DNA of 64,000 bases from Colwellia sp. MB3u-41 (GCF_014076845.1 NZ_JACGUT010000073.1:1-64000); one strand, 5' to 3'. Shown: positions 19,877 to 29,526, counted from the first letter of the stretch. Numbers and translations: made by a program. Notes: generated from the sequence alone by a model not told the origin.

Positions 19877-20392
19877 TTATTTTTGCGCTAATTTCATCTT
19901 TTGTTTGAGTACTTTTTTCTCAGCCCTGCGGCGTTTAAAAAAAGTAGAAAGTAGCTGACTACATTCTTCAGCCATAACACCAGAAGACAATTCAATTTGG
20001 TGGTTATGCTTCTCATCACAAAGTAAATTAAATGCGCTGCCTGCTGCACCCGTTTTTAGATCTGTCGTGGCGTAAACAACGCGTTTAATGCGGCTATGTA
20101 CCAATAAACCAGCACACATAGGGCAAGGCTCTAACGTTACATAAAGGGTACAGTCAAGCAGGCGGTAGTTTTGTAAAACTGAACCTGCATGGCGAATAGC
20201 CACCATTTCAGCATGCGCCGAAGGGTCGTTTAGCGTAATAGACTGATTATAACCCTCACTGATTATTTTATTATGAGCGACAACAACTGCGCCTACGGGA
20301 ATTTCGTCAATAGCCTCAGCTTGTTCAGCAAGCTCAAAAGCGCGTTGCATAAACGTTTGGTCGAGTGCTTGTTGCTCTTCACTAACGGTCAC
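19877..20392 (-). CDS. tadA: tRNA adenosine(34) deaminase
   Basis: TadA converts A34 of tRNA-Arg(ACG) to inosine and is normally essential. The 171-residue zinc enzyme has the paired signatures HAEMVAIRHAG (near residue 60, with catalytic Glu) and PCPMCAG (near 89, zinc Cys pair). The GTG at 20392 shares its first base with the last base of the hemW stop (TAGTG), so translation of the two is coupled. Confidence 0.95.
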   Translation of the reverse strand: MTVSEEQQALDQTFMQRAFELAEQAEAIDEIPVGAVVVAHNKIISEGYNQSITLNDPSAHAEMVAIRHAGSVLQNYRLLDCTLYVTLEPCPMCAGLLVHSRIKRVVYATTDLKTGAAGSAFNLLCDEKHNHQIELSSGVMAEECSQLLSTFFKRRRAEKKVLKQKMKLAQK

Positions 20393-21540
20393 TATAAAAA
20401 CATCTCAAGTAAGTCATTTAAATAACGGTGACCTAATTTACTGACTTGCCATGTGCCATTGGTATTCTCTAGCATTAATTGCTTTTGTTTAGCGATTTGC
20501 AATGTTGGCAAGACAGTATCAATTGATAAGCCTGTTCTTTGTTGGTATTGAGTTAAGCAAAAACTTTCATGTAAGCGCAGTCTATTCATCATATATTCAA
20601 ACGGTAACTCTTGTGCACTGACTTCAACTAAATGGTCGAGATGTGGGCGGCTTTCGTCTAAGTAGCCTTTAGGGTGTTTTACTTTTATAGTACGAAAAAT
20701 TTTATTCGTAACTGGGTCGGTTATCTTGCCATGAGAGCCACAACCAATGCCAAGGTAGTCACCAAATTGCCAATAATTGATATTATGCTGACATTCAAAA
20801 CCAGGTTTACTGTAGGCCGATATTTCGTATTGCTGATAACCTGCCGCTGCTAATAATGCGATGCCTTGGTCTTGAATATCCCATAGCACTTCATCTTCTG
20901 GTAATTTTGGCGGCCTAGAATGAAAAGCGGTATTAGGTTCTATGGTTAACTGGTACCAAGACAAATGTGTTGGGTTAAGTGAAATAGCCGTGGTTAAATC
21001 ATCAAGGGCATTAGCGATATTTTGTTGGGGTAAGCCATGCATCAAATCAAGATTAAAGGTTTTTATACCAGATGAATAGGCAAGCTCTGCTGCTTTTTTA
21101 GCTTGATTACTATCATGAATGCGGCCGAGTTTGATGAGTTTGTCAGATTCAAAACTTTGCACACCTATTGAAAGCCTTGAGACACCACCATTAAAAAAGC
21201 CTATAAATTTTTCAGCTTCAACCGTGCCAGGGTTAGCTTCTAATGTTATTTCAATATCGTCTTTATATTCGAAACGTTCAAGTACTTGGGTCAATAAACG
21301 CTCAATTGCTTGTGCTGAAAATAAACTGGGTGTACCACCACCGATAAAAATGGTGTGCAGTGGGCGATCACTCAACGAAAACTTGGTAATGTCTGCATCT
21401 AAATCTTCAATTAAGTGCTTTACATATTCTTCTTCTGGAACCGCTGATTTCAATGCATGCGAGTTAAAGTCACAATAGGGACATTTTTCCACACACCAAG
21501 GTATATGAATATATAAAGATAGGGGTGGCGCTTGTAACAT
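20392..21540 (-). CDS. hemW: Radical SAM heme chaperone HemW
   Basis: HemW (formerly YggW) is a CPO-like radical SAM protein that binds heme and delivers it to targets; it does not act as coproporphyrinogen oxidase. The 382-residue protein has the cluster motif WCVEKCPYCDF (Cys 16, 20 and 23), the SAM-binding IFIGGGTPS and a HemN-like C-terminal domain (LRLHESF). The Phe after the third Cys fits HemW. Its ATG overlaps the rdgB stop by one base (TAATG), so rdgB-hemW-tadA form one unit. Confidence 0.93.
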   Translation of the reverse strand: MLQAPPLSLYIHIPWCVEKCPYCDFNSHALKSAVPEEEYVKHLIEDLDADITKFSLSDRPLHTIFIGGGTPSLFSAQAIERLLTQVLERFEYKDDIEITLEANPGTVEAEKFIGFFNGGVSRLSIGVQSFESDKLIKLGRIHDSNQAKKAAELAYSSGIKTFNLDLMHGLPQQNIANALDDLTTAISLNPTHLSWYQLTIEPNTAFHSRPPKLPEDEVLWDIQDQGIALLAAAGYQQYEISAYSKPGFECQHNINYWQFGDYLGIGCGSHGKITDPVTNKIFRTIKVKHPKGYLDESRPHLDHLVEVSAQELPFEYMMNRLRLHESFCLTQYQQRTGLSIDTVLPTLQIAKQKQLMLENTNGTWQVSKLGHRYLNDLLEMFL

Positions 21541-22133
21541 TATTTAACACCAAAATGTTGAACAAGTTTAGCTAAGGCTTGGCCGCGATGGCTTAAGCTG
21601 TTTTTTAGATCTCGGGGCAATTGTGCTGATGTTTTTTGCTGGGCTTCCTGCCAAAAAATAGGATCGTAACCAAAACCTTGCTCACCTAATTTTTCACGGG
21701 TAATACTGCCTTCCCACACACCATGACAGATAATGGGAGTAGGATCATTTTCATGGCTCATATAAACCAACACACAATGAAAACGCGCAGTACGTGCTTC
21801 ATCAGGTGTGCTTTCTAATGCTTTTAATAGTTTGTTGGTATTATCGCTATCATTAGCATTTTCTCCAGCATAACGCGCTGAATAAACACCGGGCGCGCCA
21901 TTTAATGCATCAACTTCTAATCCTGAGTCATCAGCAATTGCCGGTAGACCGGTAATTTTTGCGGCATGACGAGCTTTAATAATGGCATTTTCAACAAAAG
22001 TTGTTCCTGTTTCTGCAACTTCACTGACATTAAATTCACTTTGCGGTTTTATTTCAATGTTATGCACGGCTAATAAGTGGCTAAGTTCTTTTACTTTACC
22101 TGGGTTGCCTGTGGCTAATACTATGGTCGACAT
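21540..22133 (-). CDS. rdgB: XTP/dITP pyrophosphatase (nucleotide house-cleaning)
   Basis: Hydrolyses non-canonical purine triphosphates (dITP, ITP, XTP) to monophosphates, keeping them out of DNA. The 197-residue Ham1-family protein shows [11 protein letters not shown] at the N-terminus, [24 protein letters not shown] in the centre and GFGYDPIF, then LSHRGQAL, near the end. First gene of the rdgB-hemW-tadA unit; a terminator lies just upstream for the preceding gene. Confidence 0.96.
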   Translation of the reverse strand: MSTIVLATGNPGKVKELSHLLAVHNIEIKPQSEFNVSEVAETGTTFVENAIIKARHAAKITGLPAIADDSGLEVDALNGAPGVYSARYAGENANDSDNTNKLLKALESTPDEARTARFHCVLVYMSHENDPTPIICHGVWEGSITREKLGEQGFGYDPIFWQEAQQKTSAQLPRDLKNSLSHRGQALAKLVQHFGVK

Positions 22134-22163
22134 TTTTTACCTTGAAGGTTTAGAGATGAAAAA

Positions 22164-22192
22164 ATAAAATCAGGTCAAAAGCCTGATTTTAT
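22164..22192 (-). terminator. Rho-independent terminator after the DUF4426 gene
   Basis: ATAAAATCAGG and CCTGATTTTAT are perfect 11-base arms around a 7-base loop, with the A-run on the plus strand giving a U-run on the minus-strand transcript. It separates DUF4426 from rdgB. Confidence 0.8.
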
Positions 22193-22220
22193 CAATTAAT
22201 AACTTGTATGGTGATTGGGG

Positions 22221-22661
22221 TTAATCAACATAAAATTTCTGTTTAAACTTAAGCTGATGAGTTTCTTTGCCGTCACTAATCGTAATATCAAAATAGAAGG
22301 TTTCTTCGTTAGTGTAATTAACTTGTGCTAAATAATAAATAGCATCACCTTCTTTTACTTCGTCAAACTCAAGGGTTTTAATTTGGCCAATATCATTTCT
22401 TGCTTTGCCTTGAATTGAAACTGCTTTTGCAGGTCTAGACTCTTCAGAGTCGTCTAACACGGAGATATTAATTAAACCGTTAAAACGACTACGTTCAATG
22501 TTATAAGCTTTTGCTATCTTAGGTGTTAAAAACGTGGCATTTATCGCCATATAGTGAACTTGCATCGACCCCATTTTCTTTACGTTCTCAGCAAAAACGT
22601 TACTGATCAGGGTTAATGAAACTAAAATAATAAATAAACAGGTTTGTAAGATATTTTTCAT
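22221..22661 (-). CDS. DUF4426 exported protein
   Basis: A 146-residue secreted protein with a signal peptide ending about residue 24 (NVFA). The mature part reads as a beta-sandwich (VHYMAINATFLTPKIAKAYNI, then DAIYYLAQVNYTNEETFYFD). DUF4426 proteins sit in this same position in many Alteromonadales and Vibrio genomes, between rdgB and yggT; their role is unknown. A terminator hairpin lies on either side. Confidence 0.75.
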   Translation of the reverse strand: MKNILQTCLFIILVSLTLISNVFAENVKKMGSMQVHYMAINATFLTPKIAKAYNIERSRFNGLINISVLDDSEESRPAKAVSIQGKARNDIGQIKTLEFDEVKEGDAIYYLAQVNYTNEETFYFDITISDGKETHQLKFKQKFYVD

Positions 22662-22702
22662 AATGAGTGCCTTTTTTATTTTAATGATAGATACAGCTAA
22701 TA

Positions 22703-22739
22703 AGACAGGCTTTATAGAAAGTGATGATAAAACCTGTCT
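22703..22739 (-). terminator. Probable terminator after yggT
   Basis: AGACAGG and CCTGTCT pair around a 23-base loop whose outer part also pairs in AT-rich steps. It lies 16 bases past the yggT stop, and a U-containing stretch follows on the minus strand. Confidence 0.55.
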
Positions 22740-22755
22740 ACTTACTTATTATCTA

Positions 22756-23304
22756 TTATAGCACTGCCCAACCAGGTACTGAGCCTGATAAGAAAATATT
22801 AATCACGTTGAGTAATAAAAAAGCAATAAGTACAGACAAATCTAAACCACCAATACTCGGTACGATACGCTTTATTGGTTTTAGAAACGGTTCTGTTAAT
22901 TGCTGAAATATTGCTTGAGTAGGGTTGTAACCTTGAACGACCCAACTCATTAAAGCCATTACTAGCATCAGCATAAACAATAATATACCTGTTTGTTTAA
23001 TTAAGTAGATAAGGCCTAAGTAAAGTGCTGAGATAATATTAATATCAGCGCCATTAATTAATGGAATAAGAATAAACTTCAAAGATGCTACGATAAACGC
23101 TAGTAGCACTGTTGGAACATCAATGCCACCAAAACCGGGAATAACACGACGAAGAGGAATAACGACTGGATTAGTCACTTTTACAATAAACTGGCTGAAC
23201 GGGTTGTAAAAATCGGCGCGCACCAATTGTAACCACACACGTAATACTAACAACATTAATAATGCGTCAAAGGCAAAACTCAGCAAATAATTAATGGCTT
23301 CCAT
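22756..23304 (-). CDS. yggT: YggT-family membrane protein
   Basis: A 182-residue inner-membrane protein with two YGGT repeats: each has a hydrophobic helix followed by NPFSQFIVKVTNPVVIPLRR or NPTQAIFQQLTEPFLKPIKR, then a Gly-rich GG(I/L)D turn. About four membrane helices. YggT proteins affect ion or osmotic homeostasis in E. coli and are linked to cell division factors in other phyla; the exact job is unclear. The downstream neighbour of proC, as in enterobacteria. Confidence 0.9.
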   Translation of the reverse strand: MEAINYLLSFAFDALLMLLVLRVWLQLVRADFYNPFSQFIVKVTNPVVIPLRRVIPGFGGIDVPTVLLAFIVASLKFILIPLINGADINIISALYLGLIYLIKQTGILLFMLMLVMALMSWVVQGYNPTQAIFQQLTEPFLKPIKRIVPSIGGLDLSVLIAFLLLNVINIFLSGSVPGWAVL

Positions 23305-23346
23305 CTACTTCTCCAAAACTTAATAATTGATAAAACTCAAAATGGG

Positions 23347-24162
23347 TTAAACGTTATTTTGCGCCATTTCTTTAGCGCGGTGCAATGCACTATTCATCGC
23401 ATTTGTTACTATTTTTTCCAAGCCATCATCAATAAAAGAATTGATAGCGGCGTTGGTTGTACCACCTTTTGAGGTAACCTTAGCGCGTAATTCGCTAATG
23501 GGTAAGTCGGTGTTAACAACCATTTGTGCAGCACCTAAAGCGGTTTGCTGTACTAACTCGCGGCTTTCTTTTGCCGTAAATCCTAAAGCTAATGCTTGTT
23601 TTTCCATTGCTTCCATAAACAAAAAGAAATAGGCAGGGGCTGAACCAGAAACAGCAATAATGTGATCAATTTCATCCTCAGTGGCTAACCACTTTATAAT
23701 ACCCACCGAACTCATTAGCTCTTCGGCAATTTTCTTTTGTGGGGCAGTAACATTTTCGTCGGCATATAAACCAGTAACACCTAAACCAATCTGCGAGGGG
23801 GTATTGGGCATAGTACGAATAATGCCACAAGGTTTAGCTAAGGCTTTTTGCATTTGATCAACGGTGCAACCAGCAGCAACGGAAATAAAGCACTTGTTGC
23901 TAATATCAATTTCTTGGCTGATTTTTTGACAAACATCAGCAATAAAGTGAGGTTTAACACCAAGTACAATAAAATCTGCAAAATTAGCCGCAACGATATT
24001 GTCTGCTGTTTCTTTAATACCAAGTTGCTCTTGTAAAGCCAGTCGTTTTTCAGGTGAAGGATTTGATACGATGATATCTTGTGCGGCAAAGCCTGTTTTT
24101 ACTAAGCCAGAAATAATTGCGCCATTCATGTTACCAGCGCCAATAAAAGCAATTTTTGTCAT
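23347..24162 (-). CDS. proC: Pyrroline-5-carboxylate reductase
   Basis: Last step of proline synthesis: NAD(P)H reduction of pyrroline-5-carboxylate. 271 residues with the dinucleotide motif FIGAGNMNGAIISGL at the N-terminus, RTMPNTPSQIGLG in the middle and the C-terminal dimer domain (VSGSAPAYFFLFMEAM, then SKGGTTNAAI). Length and motifs match the family. Lies between yggS and yggT with short gaps, likely one transcript. Confidence 0.96.
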   Translation of the reverse strand: MTKIAFIGAGNMNGAIISGLVKTGFAAQDIIVSNPSPEKRLALQEQLGIKETADNIVAANFADFIVLGVKPHFIADVCQKISQEIDISNKCFISVAAGCTVDQMQKALAKPCGIIRTMPNTPSQIGLGVTGLYADENVTAPQKKIAEELMSSVGIIKWLATEDEIDHIIAVSGSAPAYFFLFMEAMEKQALALGFTAKESRELVQQTALGAAQMVVNTDLPISELRAKVTSKGGTTNAAINSFIDDGLEKIVTNAMNSALHRAKEMAQNNV

Positions 24163-24266
24163 GGAATACCTGTGGTCAATATGTGATGAAGAAAAGTGTT
24201 AAAACGTTTTTACTATTGTAACTAATTATACTGAACTAAAGTGAAATAGATTGTATCCCAAGATAA

Positions 24267-24962
24267 TTATTTATCTTTTCTTGCGCCAAAAATAGCAGAC
24301 CCCACTCTTACCATCGTAGCACCTTTAGCAATTGCCGCGGTTAAGTCGCCTGACATGCCCATCGACAAAGTATCAATACTGGAATGCGCTTCTTTAAATT
24401 GAATAAAAAGTTGCTGCATCTTTTCAAAACTTTGTTCTGAGGCATTTTTTTCAGGGATGGCCATTAAGCCGCGTAACGTTAAATGTTCACAGTGATCAAT
24501 AAATTCAACAAGTGCTTTAAGATCTTCAATAGCGACACCTGACTTGCTTTCTTCGCCGCTAATATTGACTTGTAAACAAACGTTGAGGGGAGTATCTTGG
24601 CTAGACCTATGATCATTAAGGCGTTTTGCTATTTTAATGCGGTCAATACTGTGTACCCAATCAAAATTTTCGGCAATTAATCGCGTTTTGTTTGATTGTA
24701 TAGGGCCGATAAAATGCCAAGTAATACCGGACAAACTTTGTAGCTCTGCTATTTTTTCAACCGCTTCTTGAATATAGCTTTCGCCAAATTCTCTTTGTCC
24801 AGCCAAATAAGCTTGTTCAATCATGGCACTGGTTTTAGTTTTACTTACTGCGAGTAAGGTAACCTGTGAAGTTGCACGCTCTGCCTGCTGGCAAGCATTA
24901 AAAATTTGCAGATTTATCTTAGCAAGATTATCTTTAATGGGTGTCATATTGTTTTGTGTCAA
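24267..24962 (-). CDS. yggS: YggS-type pyridoxal phosphate homeostasis protein
   Basis: A 231-residue PLP-binding TIM-barrel protein (PLPBP/YggS) that buffers vitamin B6 and indirectly amino-acid pools. The PLP lysine is in LLAVSKTKTSAMI near residue 35; IGPIQSNKTR, VCLQVNISGEESKSG and LSMGMSGDLTAAIAKGATMVRVG follow in the usual order. First gene of the block and divergent from pilT over only 52 bases. Confidence 0.95.
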   Translation of the reverse strand: MTQNNMTPIKDNLAKINLQIFNACQQAERATSQVTLLAVSKTKTSAMIEQAYLAGQREFGESYIQEAVEKIAELQSLSGITWHFIGPIQSNKTRLIAENFDWVHSIDRIKIAKRLNDHRSSQDTPLNVCLQVNISGEESKSGVAIEDLKALVEFIDHCEHLTLRGLMAIPEKNASEQSFEKMQQLFIQFKEAHSSIDTLSMGMSGDLTAAIAKGATMVRVGSAIFGARKDK

Positions 24963-25014
24963 TTTAGTTTCAACTTACTTTATATTATAAAAAATAATTA
25001 TTAAGAGGTCTTTT

Positions 25015-26058
25015 ATGGATATTACCGAATTACTTGCCTTTAGTGTGGAAAATAATGCATCTGATCTACATTTATCTGCAGGCACTCCGCCTTCAATTCG
25101 TGTTGATGGTGACGTACGTAAACTCAATATCCCAGCATTCGACGAGAAAGATGTTAATGCACTTGTCTATGATATTATGAATGATCGCCAACGCAAAGAG
25201 TATGAAGAAAAGTTAGAAGTCGATTTTTCTTTTGAAGTGCCTAATTTAGCACGTTTTCGTGTTAATGCTTTTAATCAAAATAGGGGGCCTGCCGCCGTAT
25301 TTCGTACTATTCCGAGTAAAATATTATCGCTTGATGATCTAGGATGCCCAGATATATTCCGTGAAATTTCAGATATACCGCGTGGCTTAGTTTTAGTGAC
25401 GGGCCCAACAGGTTCGGGTAAATCAACCACCTTAGCGGCTATGGTTGATTATATTAATAATAACAAACATGATCACATTCTTACCATTGAAGACCCTATC
25501 GAATTTGTTCATGAAAACAAAAAATGTTTAATTAACCAACGTGAAGTACATCGCGATACGCTTAGTTTTGAAGCCGCGCTTCGTAGTGCATTGCGTGAAG
25601 ATCCCGATGTTATACTTGTGGGTGAAATGCGTGATTTAGAGACGATTCGCTTAGCAATGACGGCAGCAGAAACTGGTCATTTAGTCTTCGGTACCTTACA
25701 TACAACCTCAGCACCAAAAACCATCGATCGTATCATTGATGTTTTCCCCGGTGAAGAGAAATCTATGGTGCGTTCAATGTTGTCTGAATCACTTCGCGCA
25801 GTTATTTCACAAACCTTAATTAAAAAAGTGGGGGGTGGTCGTGTTGCCGCTCATGAGATCATGCTGGGCGTTCCTGCAATAAGAAACTTAATTCGCGAAG
25901 ACAAAATAGCGCAAATGTACAGTGCGATTCAAACAGGTATGTCTCATGGTATGCAAACTATGGATCAGTGTCTACAAGGTCTAGTGAATAGAGGCCTGAT
26001 AACTAAACAAGATGCGATGGAAAAAGCGGTTGATAAAAATCAATTTAGAGGTTTTTAA
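25015..26058 (+). CDS. pilT: Type IV pilus retraction ATPase PilT
   Basis: PilT is the hexameric motor that depolymerises type IV pili, driving twitching and DNA uptake. 347 residues: N-terminal PAS-like domain, then the ATPase with Walker A GPTGSGKST (near 130), Asp box LTIEDPIEF, Walker B-like DPDVILVGEMRD, His box TGHLVFGTLHT, and the C-terminal AIRNLIRED motif required for retraction. The ATG at 25015 follows AAGAGGTC. The next gene, pilU, starts about 90 bases downstream. Confidence 0.97.
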   Translation: MDITELLAFSVENNASDLHLSAGTPPSIRVDGDVRKLNIPAFDEKDVNALVYDIMNDRQRKEYEEKLEVDFSFEVPNLARFRVNAFNQNRGPAAVFRTIPSKILSLDDLGCPDIFREISDIPRGLVLVTGPTGSGKSTTLAAMVDYINNNKHDHILTIEDPIEFVHENKKCLINQREVHRDTLSFEAALRSALREDPDVILVGEMRDLETIRLAMTAAETGHLVFGTLHTTSAPKTIDRIIDVFPGEEKSMVRSMLSESLRAVISQTLIKKVGGGRVAAHEIMLGVPAIRNLIREDKIAQMYSAIQTGMSHGMQTMDQCLQGLVNRGLITKQDAMEKAVDKNQFRGF

Positions 26059-26150
26059 TTGTTAATGAAGCTTTTGTCGAATGTTATTTAAAGAGTAGAA
26101 GCTTCAATTGTATTCCCCAAGTTACGGTAAAAATGATAAGAGATACAAAA

Positions 26151-27278
26151 ATGAATTTTCATGATTTATTACAAAAAATGGTAAAAGAAGATGCTTCTGA
26201 TATGTTTGTTACCGCCAAACTTGCCGTAAGCGCAAAAATAAATGGCGAGTTGCAAGCAATCGATGACCATCTTTTAACAAGCGATGAATCGTTAGCGCTT
26301 GTTCATAATGCAATGAACGATAAACAGAAAAAACAATTTAACGAAGAAAAAGAATGTAATTTTGCTATTTCTATCGATGATATTGGCCGTTTTCGTATTT
26401 CAGCCTTTTGGCAGCGCGACATGGCAGGTATGGTTGTTCGCCGTATTGTGACAGAAATCCCCGATGCTGATGAATTAGGTTTACCATCGATTTTAAAAGA
26501 TGTCGTGATGTCGAAGCGCGGTTTAGTCCTTTTTGTTGGTGGTACAGGTACGGGTAAATCAACATCAATGGCTTCATTGATCGGCTATCGTAATAAAAAT
26601 TCACGTGGGCATATTCTTACTATTGAAGACCCAGTAGAATTTGTTCATGAACATGCTCGTTGTATGGTTACTCAACGCGAGGTTGGTTTAGACACTGAAA
26701 GCTTCGATGCCGCATTAAAAAGCTCACTACGCCAAGCCCCCGATGTAATTTTAATTGGTGAAATTCGTAACCAAGAAACCATGGAACATGCCTTAAGCTT
26801 TGCTGAGACAGGACATCTATGTATTGCAACATTGCACGCAAATAATGCTAACCAAGCGATAGACCGTATTATGCATTTAGTGCCGGCAGACCAACATGGC
26901 AAATTGTTATTTGATTTAGCCTTAAATTTACGTGGTATTATTGCCCAGCAATTAATTCCTACGCGTGATGGTCAGGGACGTGTTGCCGCCATTGAAATTC
27001 TACTTAATTCACCTTATATCGCTGAGCTCATTAAAAAAGGTGATATTGGTAGTATTAAAGAAGTGATGGAAAAATCGAAAGAACTCGGTATGCAAACGTT
27101 TGATGGTGCTTTGTTTGAATTATATAATAAAGGTTTGATCAATTATGCTGACGCTTTACACCATGCTGATTCACCAAATGATTTACGCTTGATGATAAAA
27201 TTACGCAGTAATGAGCAAGGTGGAACAGGTGCATTAAGTGGTGTGACGCTAGATGGTTTAGACCCTAAAGATATTTAG
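26151..27278 (+). CDS. pilU: Type IV pilus retraction ATPase PilU
   Basis: Accessory retraction motor that works with PilT. About 375 residues with Walker A GGTGTGKST, Asp box LTIEDPVEFVH, the DVILIGEIRN Walker B and the His box TGHLCIATLH; it lacks PilT's exact AIRNLIRE motif and ends in a longer tail, both usual for PilU. The frame opens at 26133, but the ATG at 26151 has AAGAG at good spacing and gives MNFHDLLQKM, so I start there. Convergent with ruvX; the hairpin at 27291-27338 separates them. Confidence 0.94.
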   Translation: MNFHDLLQKMVKEDASDMFVTAKLAVSAKINGELQAIDDHLLTSDESLALVHNAMNDKQKKQFNEEKECNFAISIDDIGRFRISAFWQRDMAGMVVRRIVTEIPDADELGLPSILKDVVMSKRGLVLFVGGTGTGKSTSMASLIGYRNKNSRGHILTIEDPVEFVHEHARCMVTQREVGLDTESFDAALKSSLRQAPDVILIGEIRNQETMEHALSFAETGHLCIATLHANNANQAIDRIMHLVPADQHGKLLFDLALNLRGIIAQQLIPTRDGQGRVAAIEILLNSPYIAELIKKGDIGSIKEVMEKSKELGMQTFDGALFELYNKGLINYADALHHADSPNDLRLMIKLRSNEQGGTGALSGVTLDGLDPKDI

Positions 27279-27290
27279 TTAATGATAAAC

Positions 27291-27338
27291 ATGGTAGGTT
27301 GTTACAAAAAAGTCACAACAAATGTAATAACCTACCAT
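27291..27338. terminator. Bidirectional hairpin between pilU and ruvX
   Basis: ATGGTAGGTT and AACCTACCAT form perfect 10-base arms; just inside them GTTAC and GTAAT also pair. It sits between two convergent genes and most likely ends both transcripts. Confidence 0.7.
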
Positions 27339-27345
27339 TAATTAT

Positions 27346-27780
27346 CTACTGATAAAGCGTTTCAAAATAACTTTCAATAATTAATCTTGCTGACTCAGCA
27401 TCGATATTATCTTTTTTTAAATTACGATAACCGCCAGCTGCAAATAATCTTTCTTTTGCATCGGCTGTGGTTAAACGTTCGTCTTGAAACTCTACGTTTA
27501 ATGCAAACTTACTCGACAAGCGATTGCCGAATTTTTTCGCATCAAGGGTTAACTGTTGTTCACTACCATCCATATTTAATGGTAAACCAACGACTAAATA
27601 GTCAGGTTGCCATTCCTTAATGAATTTCGTTAATTCCATTTCGTTAGGGATACCGTCTTTGGCTTTGACAGAGCCCAAAGGTGAAGCGCTTCCCGTAAGC
27701 TCTTGACCAACAGCAACGCCAATATATTTTTTACCAAAATCAAAACCTAAAACGGTACGTTGGCCAACATTTTTTGACAC
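27346..27780 (-). CDS. ruvX: Holliday-junction-resolvase-like YqgF/RuvX
   Basis: A 144-residue RNase H-fold protein. Known roles in bacteria include 5' maturation of pre-16S rRNA. Signatures: [15 protein letters not shown] at the start with the first catalytic Asp, [13 protein letters not shown] in the middle, and [13 protein letters not shown] near the end. Same order with yqgE as in most gammaproteobacteria (spacing 19 bases). Confidence 0.94.
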   Translation of the reverse strand: MSKNVGQRTVLGFDFGKKYIGVAVGQELTGSASPLGSVKAKDGIPNEMELTKFIKEWQPDYLVVGLPLNMDGSEQQLTLDAKKFGNRLSSKFALNVEFQDERLTTADAKERLFAAGGYRNLKKDNIDAESARLIIESYFETLYQ

Positions 27781-27799
27781 TTATTCTTCCTTAATAGTT

Positions 27800-28354
27800 T
27801 TATGCATGACCAATATCGGATGATAAATGGGCCATATCAATACCTAGCTTTTCAGTGGCTTTTTTCCAGCGTTGTTCAATGGGAGTATTAAAAACAATAT
27901 CACCATCTGCGGGAGTTAAAAGCCAAGCGTTATTTTTTAGTTCTTCTTCTAGTTGTCCGGGGCCCCAACCAGCATAACCTAATGTGACCATATATTTTTC
28001 AGGCGCTTCTTCGGTACCTAGCGCCATTAAAATATCTTTAGAGGTCGTTATCATCACCTCTTTACTGAGTGATAACGATTGTTTCCAGCAACTTTGTGGA
28101 CTATGTAAAACAAAGCCTCGGTCTTGAGATACTGGACCTCCAGTTAACACTTGTTGGCCTAATTCAGGTGCTTCTTCTTTTTTAGCATCTATTTGGACGA
28201 GCAACTCGTTTAAAGTAACGTTAACGGGTAAGTTAATAATAAGCCCCATGGCACCTTCTTCATTATGTTCACAAATATAGGTCACGGTTTTATTAAAATA
28301 TGCATCGTCTAATGCAGGCATTGCGATTAAAAGTTGATTTTCTAAGCTTTCCAT
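27800..28354 (-). CDS. yqgE: UPF0301 protein YqgE/AlgH
   Basis: A 184-residue member of UPF0301 (YqgE; AlgH in Pseudomonas). Motifs are typical: LIAMPALDDAYFNKTVTYICEH at the N-terminus, GLIINLPVNVTL, LTGGPVSQDRGFVLH, and LGYAGWGPGQLEEEL near residue 125. The biochemical role is not established; AlgH has been linked to alginate regulation. Located between ruvX and gshB as in E. coli. Confidence 0.92.
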   Translation of the reverse strand: MESLENQLLIAMPALDDAYFNKTVTYICEHNEEGAMGLIINLPVNVTLNELLVQIDAKKEEAPELGQQVLTGGPVSQDRGFVLHSPQSCWKQSLSLSKEVMITTSKDILMALGTEEAPEKYMVTLGYAGWGPGQLEEELKNNAWLLTPADGDIVFNTPIEQRWKKATEKLGIDMAHLSSDIGHA

Positions 28355-28419
28355 ACCTTCACCTTTTTACATCTTAAGTTTAAAAAAAACTCTATGCATC
28401 ATTGTTTTTATAGAGGTAT

Positions 28420-28446
28420 GGTAACCCTTTACTTTAAAGGGTTACC
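28420..28446. promoter_or_regulatory. 27-base palindrome between gshB and yqgE
   Basis: GGTAACCCTTTA and TAAAGGGTTACC are perfect 12-base arms separated by CTT. It lies 55 bases past the gshB stop and 66 bases before the yqgE start. No U-run follows in either direction, so it may be an operator or a processing hairpin rather than a terminator. Confidence 0.6.
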
Positions 28447-28500
28447 GCTAGTAAGAGACTCATAACTTTATTTTGGTGATAAAGAGTATAACTAAAAGGC

Positions 28501-29457
28501 TTATACTCTAGGGCGAATATTTTCTTCTATTGCATCCATTAATTTACCACTGATATTAATAGGATATGCAGCTTCAATTTCTCGGATACAGGTTGGGCTG
28601 GTGACATTAATTTCGGTAACTTTGTCACCAATAACATCTAACCCTACAAAGTATAGACCACGTTTCTTTAATTCAGGGGCAATAGTTTCAGCAATTAACC
28701 TATCGGTTGCGCTAAGGGGTCTTGCTTCACCACGACCACCGGCAGCTAAGTTACCACGCGTTTCACCTTGTGCAGGGATACGCGCTAGACAATAAGGCAT
28801 AGGTTCACCATTAACAATAAGGATGCGTTTATCGCCATCTTTAATTTCAGGCATGAACTCTTGCACCATCGCATATTGATTACCATGGTTGGTTAATGTT
28901 TCTAAAATAACGCCAACATTCGCATCATTTTCTTTAATTCGGAAAATTGAGGCGCCACCCATTCCATCGAGAGGTTTGATAATAATGTCTTTTTCTTTTT
29001 GATGAAATTCACGAATTTTATCATTATTACGTGTCACTAAGGTACGTGGTGTTAAGTCGGCAAACCAAGCGGTAAAAAGTTTTTCATTACAGTCACGAAG
29101 GCTTTGAGGTTTATTCACAATTAATGTGCCTTCAACCTCTGCACGCTCAAGCATATAAGTCGCGTAGATAAACTCAGTATCAAAAGGAGGATCTTTACGC
29201 ATGAGCACCGCGTCAAGTTCTGAAACTGCTATATCGTTTACGTCGTCGAGTTCATACCAATGTTGAGGATCGTCAAAAACTTTCAATTTTTGTGCGGTCG
29301 CACGGCATTGTCCTTGGTCAAGGTATAAGTCTTTCATTTCCATGTAATAAATTTCATATCCACGCTTTTGCGCTTCAAACATCATCGCCATAGACGAATC
29401 TTTTTTTACATTGACCTGTGAAATAGGGTCCATTACTACGCCAAGTTTAATTGTCAT
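28501..29457 (-). CDS. gshB: Glutathione synthetase
   Basis: Second step of glutathione synthesis: ATP-dependent joining of glycine to gamma-glutamylcysteine. The 318-residue ATP-grasp protein shows VVMDPISQVNVKKDSS at the N-terminus, DIIIKPLDGMGGASIFRI (ATP-grasp P-loop region, near 150-170), RILIVNGEPMPYCLARIP and EINVTSPTCIREIE near the end. Length is typical. Conserved neighbours are rsmE upstream and yqgE downstream. Confidence 0.96.
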   Translation of the reverse strand: MTIKLGVVMDPISQVNVKKDSSMAMMFEAQKRGYEIYYMEMKDLYLDQGQCRATAQKLKVFDDPQHWYELDDVNDIAVSELDAVLMRKDPPFDTEFIYATYMLERAEVEGTLIVNKPQSLRDCNEKLFTAWFADLTPRTLVTRNNDKIREFHQKEKDIIIKPLDGMGGASIFRIKENDANVGVILETLTNHGNQYAMVQEFMPEIKDGDKRILIVNGEPMPYCLARIPAQGETRGNLAAGGRGEARPLSATDRLIAETIAPELKKRGLYFVGLDVIGDKVTEINVTSPTCIREIEAAYPINISGKLMDAIEENIRPRV

Positions 29458-29526
29458 TTATTTTTCCTATATCTTGCAAACAACTCAAATTAATTTCAAT
29501 TGCACACAATCATTAAAGTATTATTA

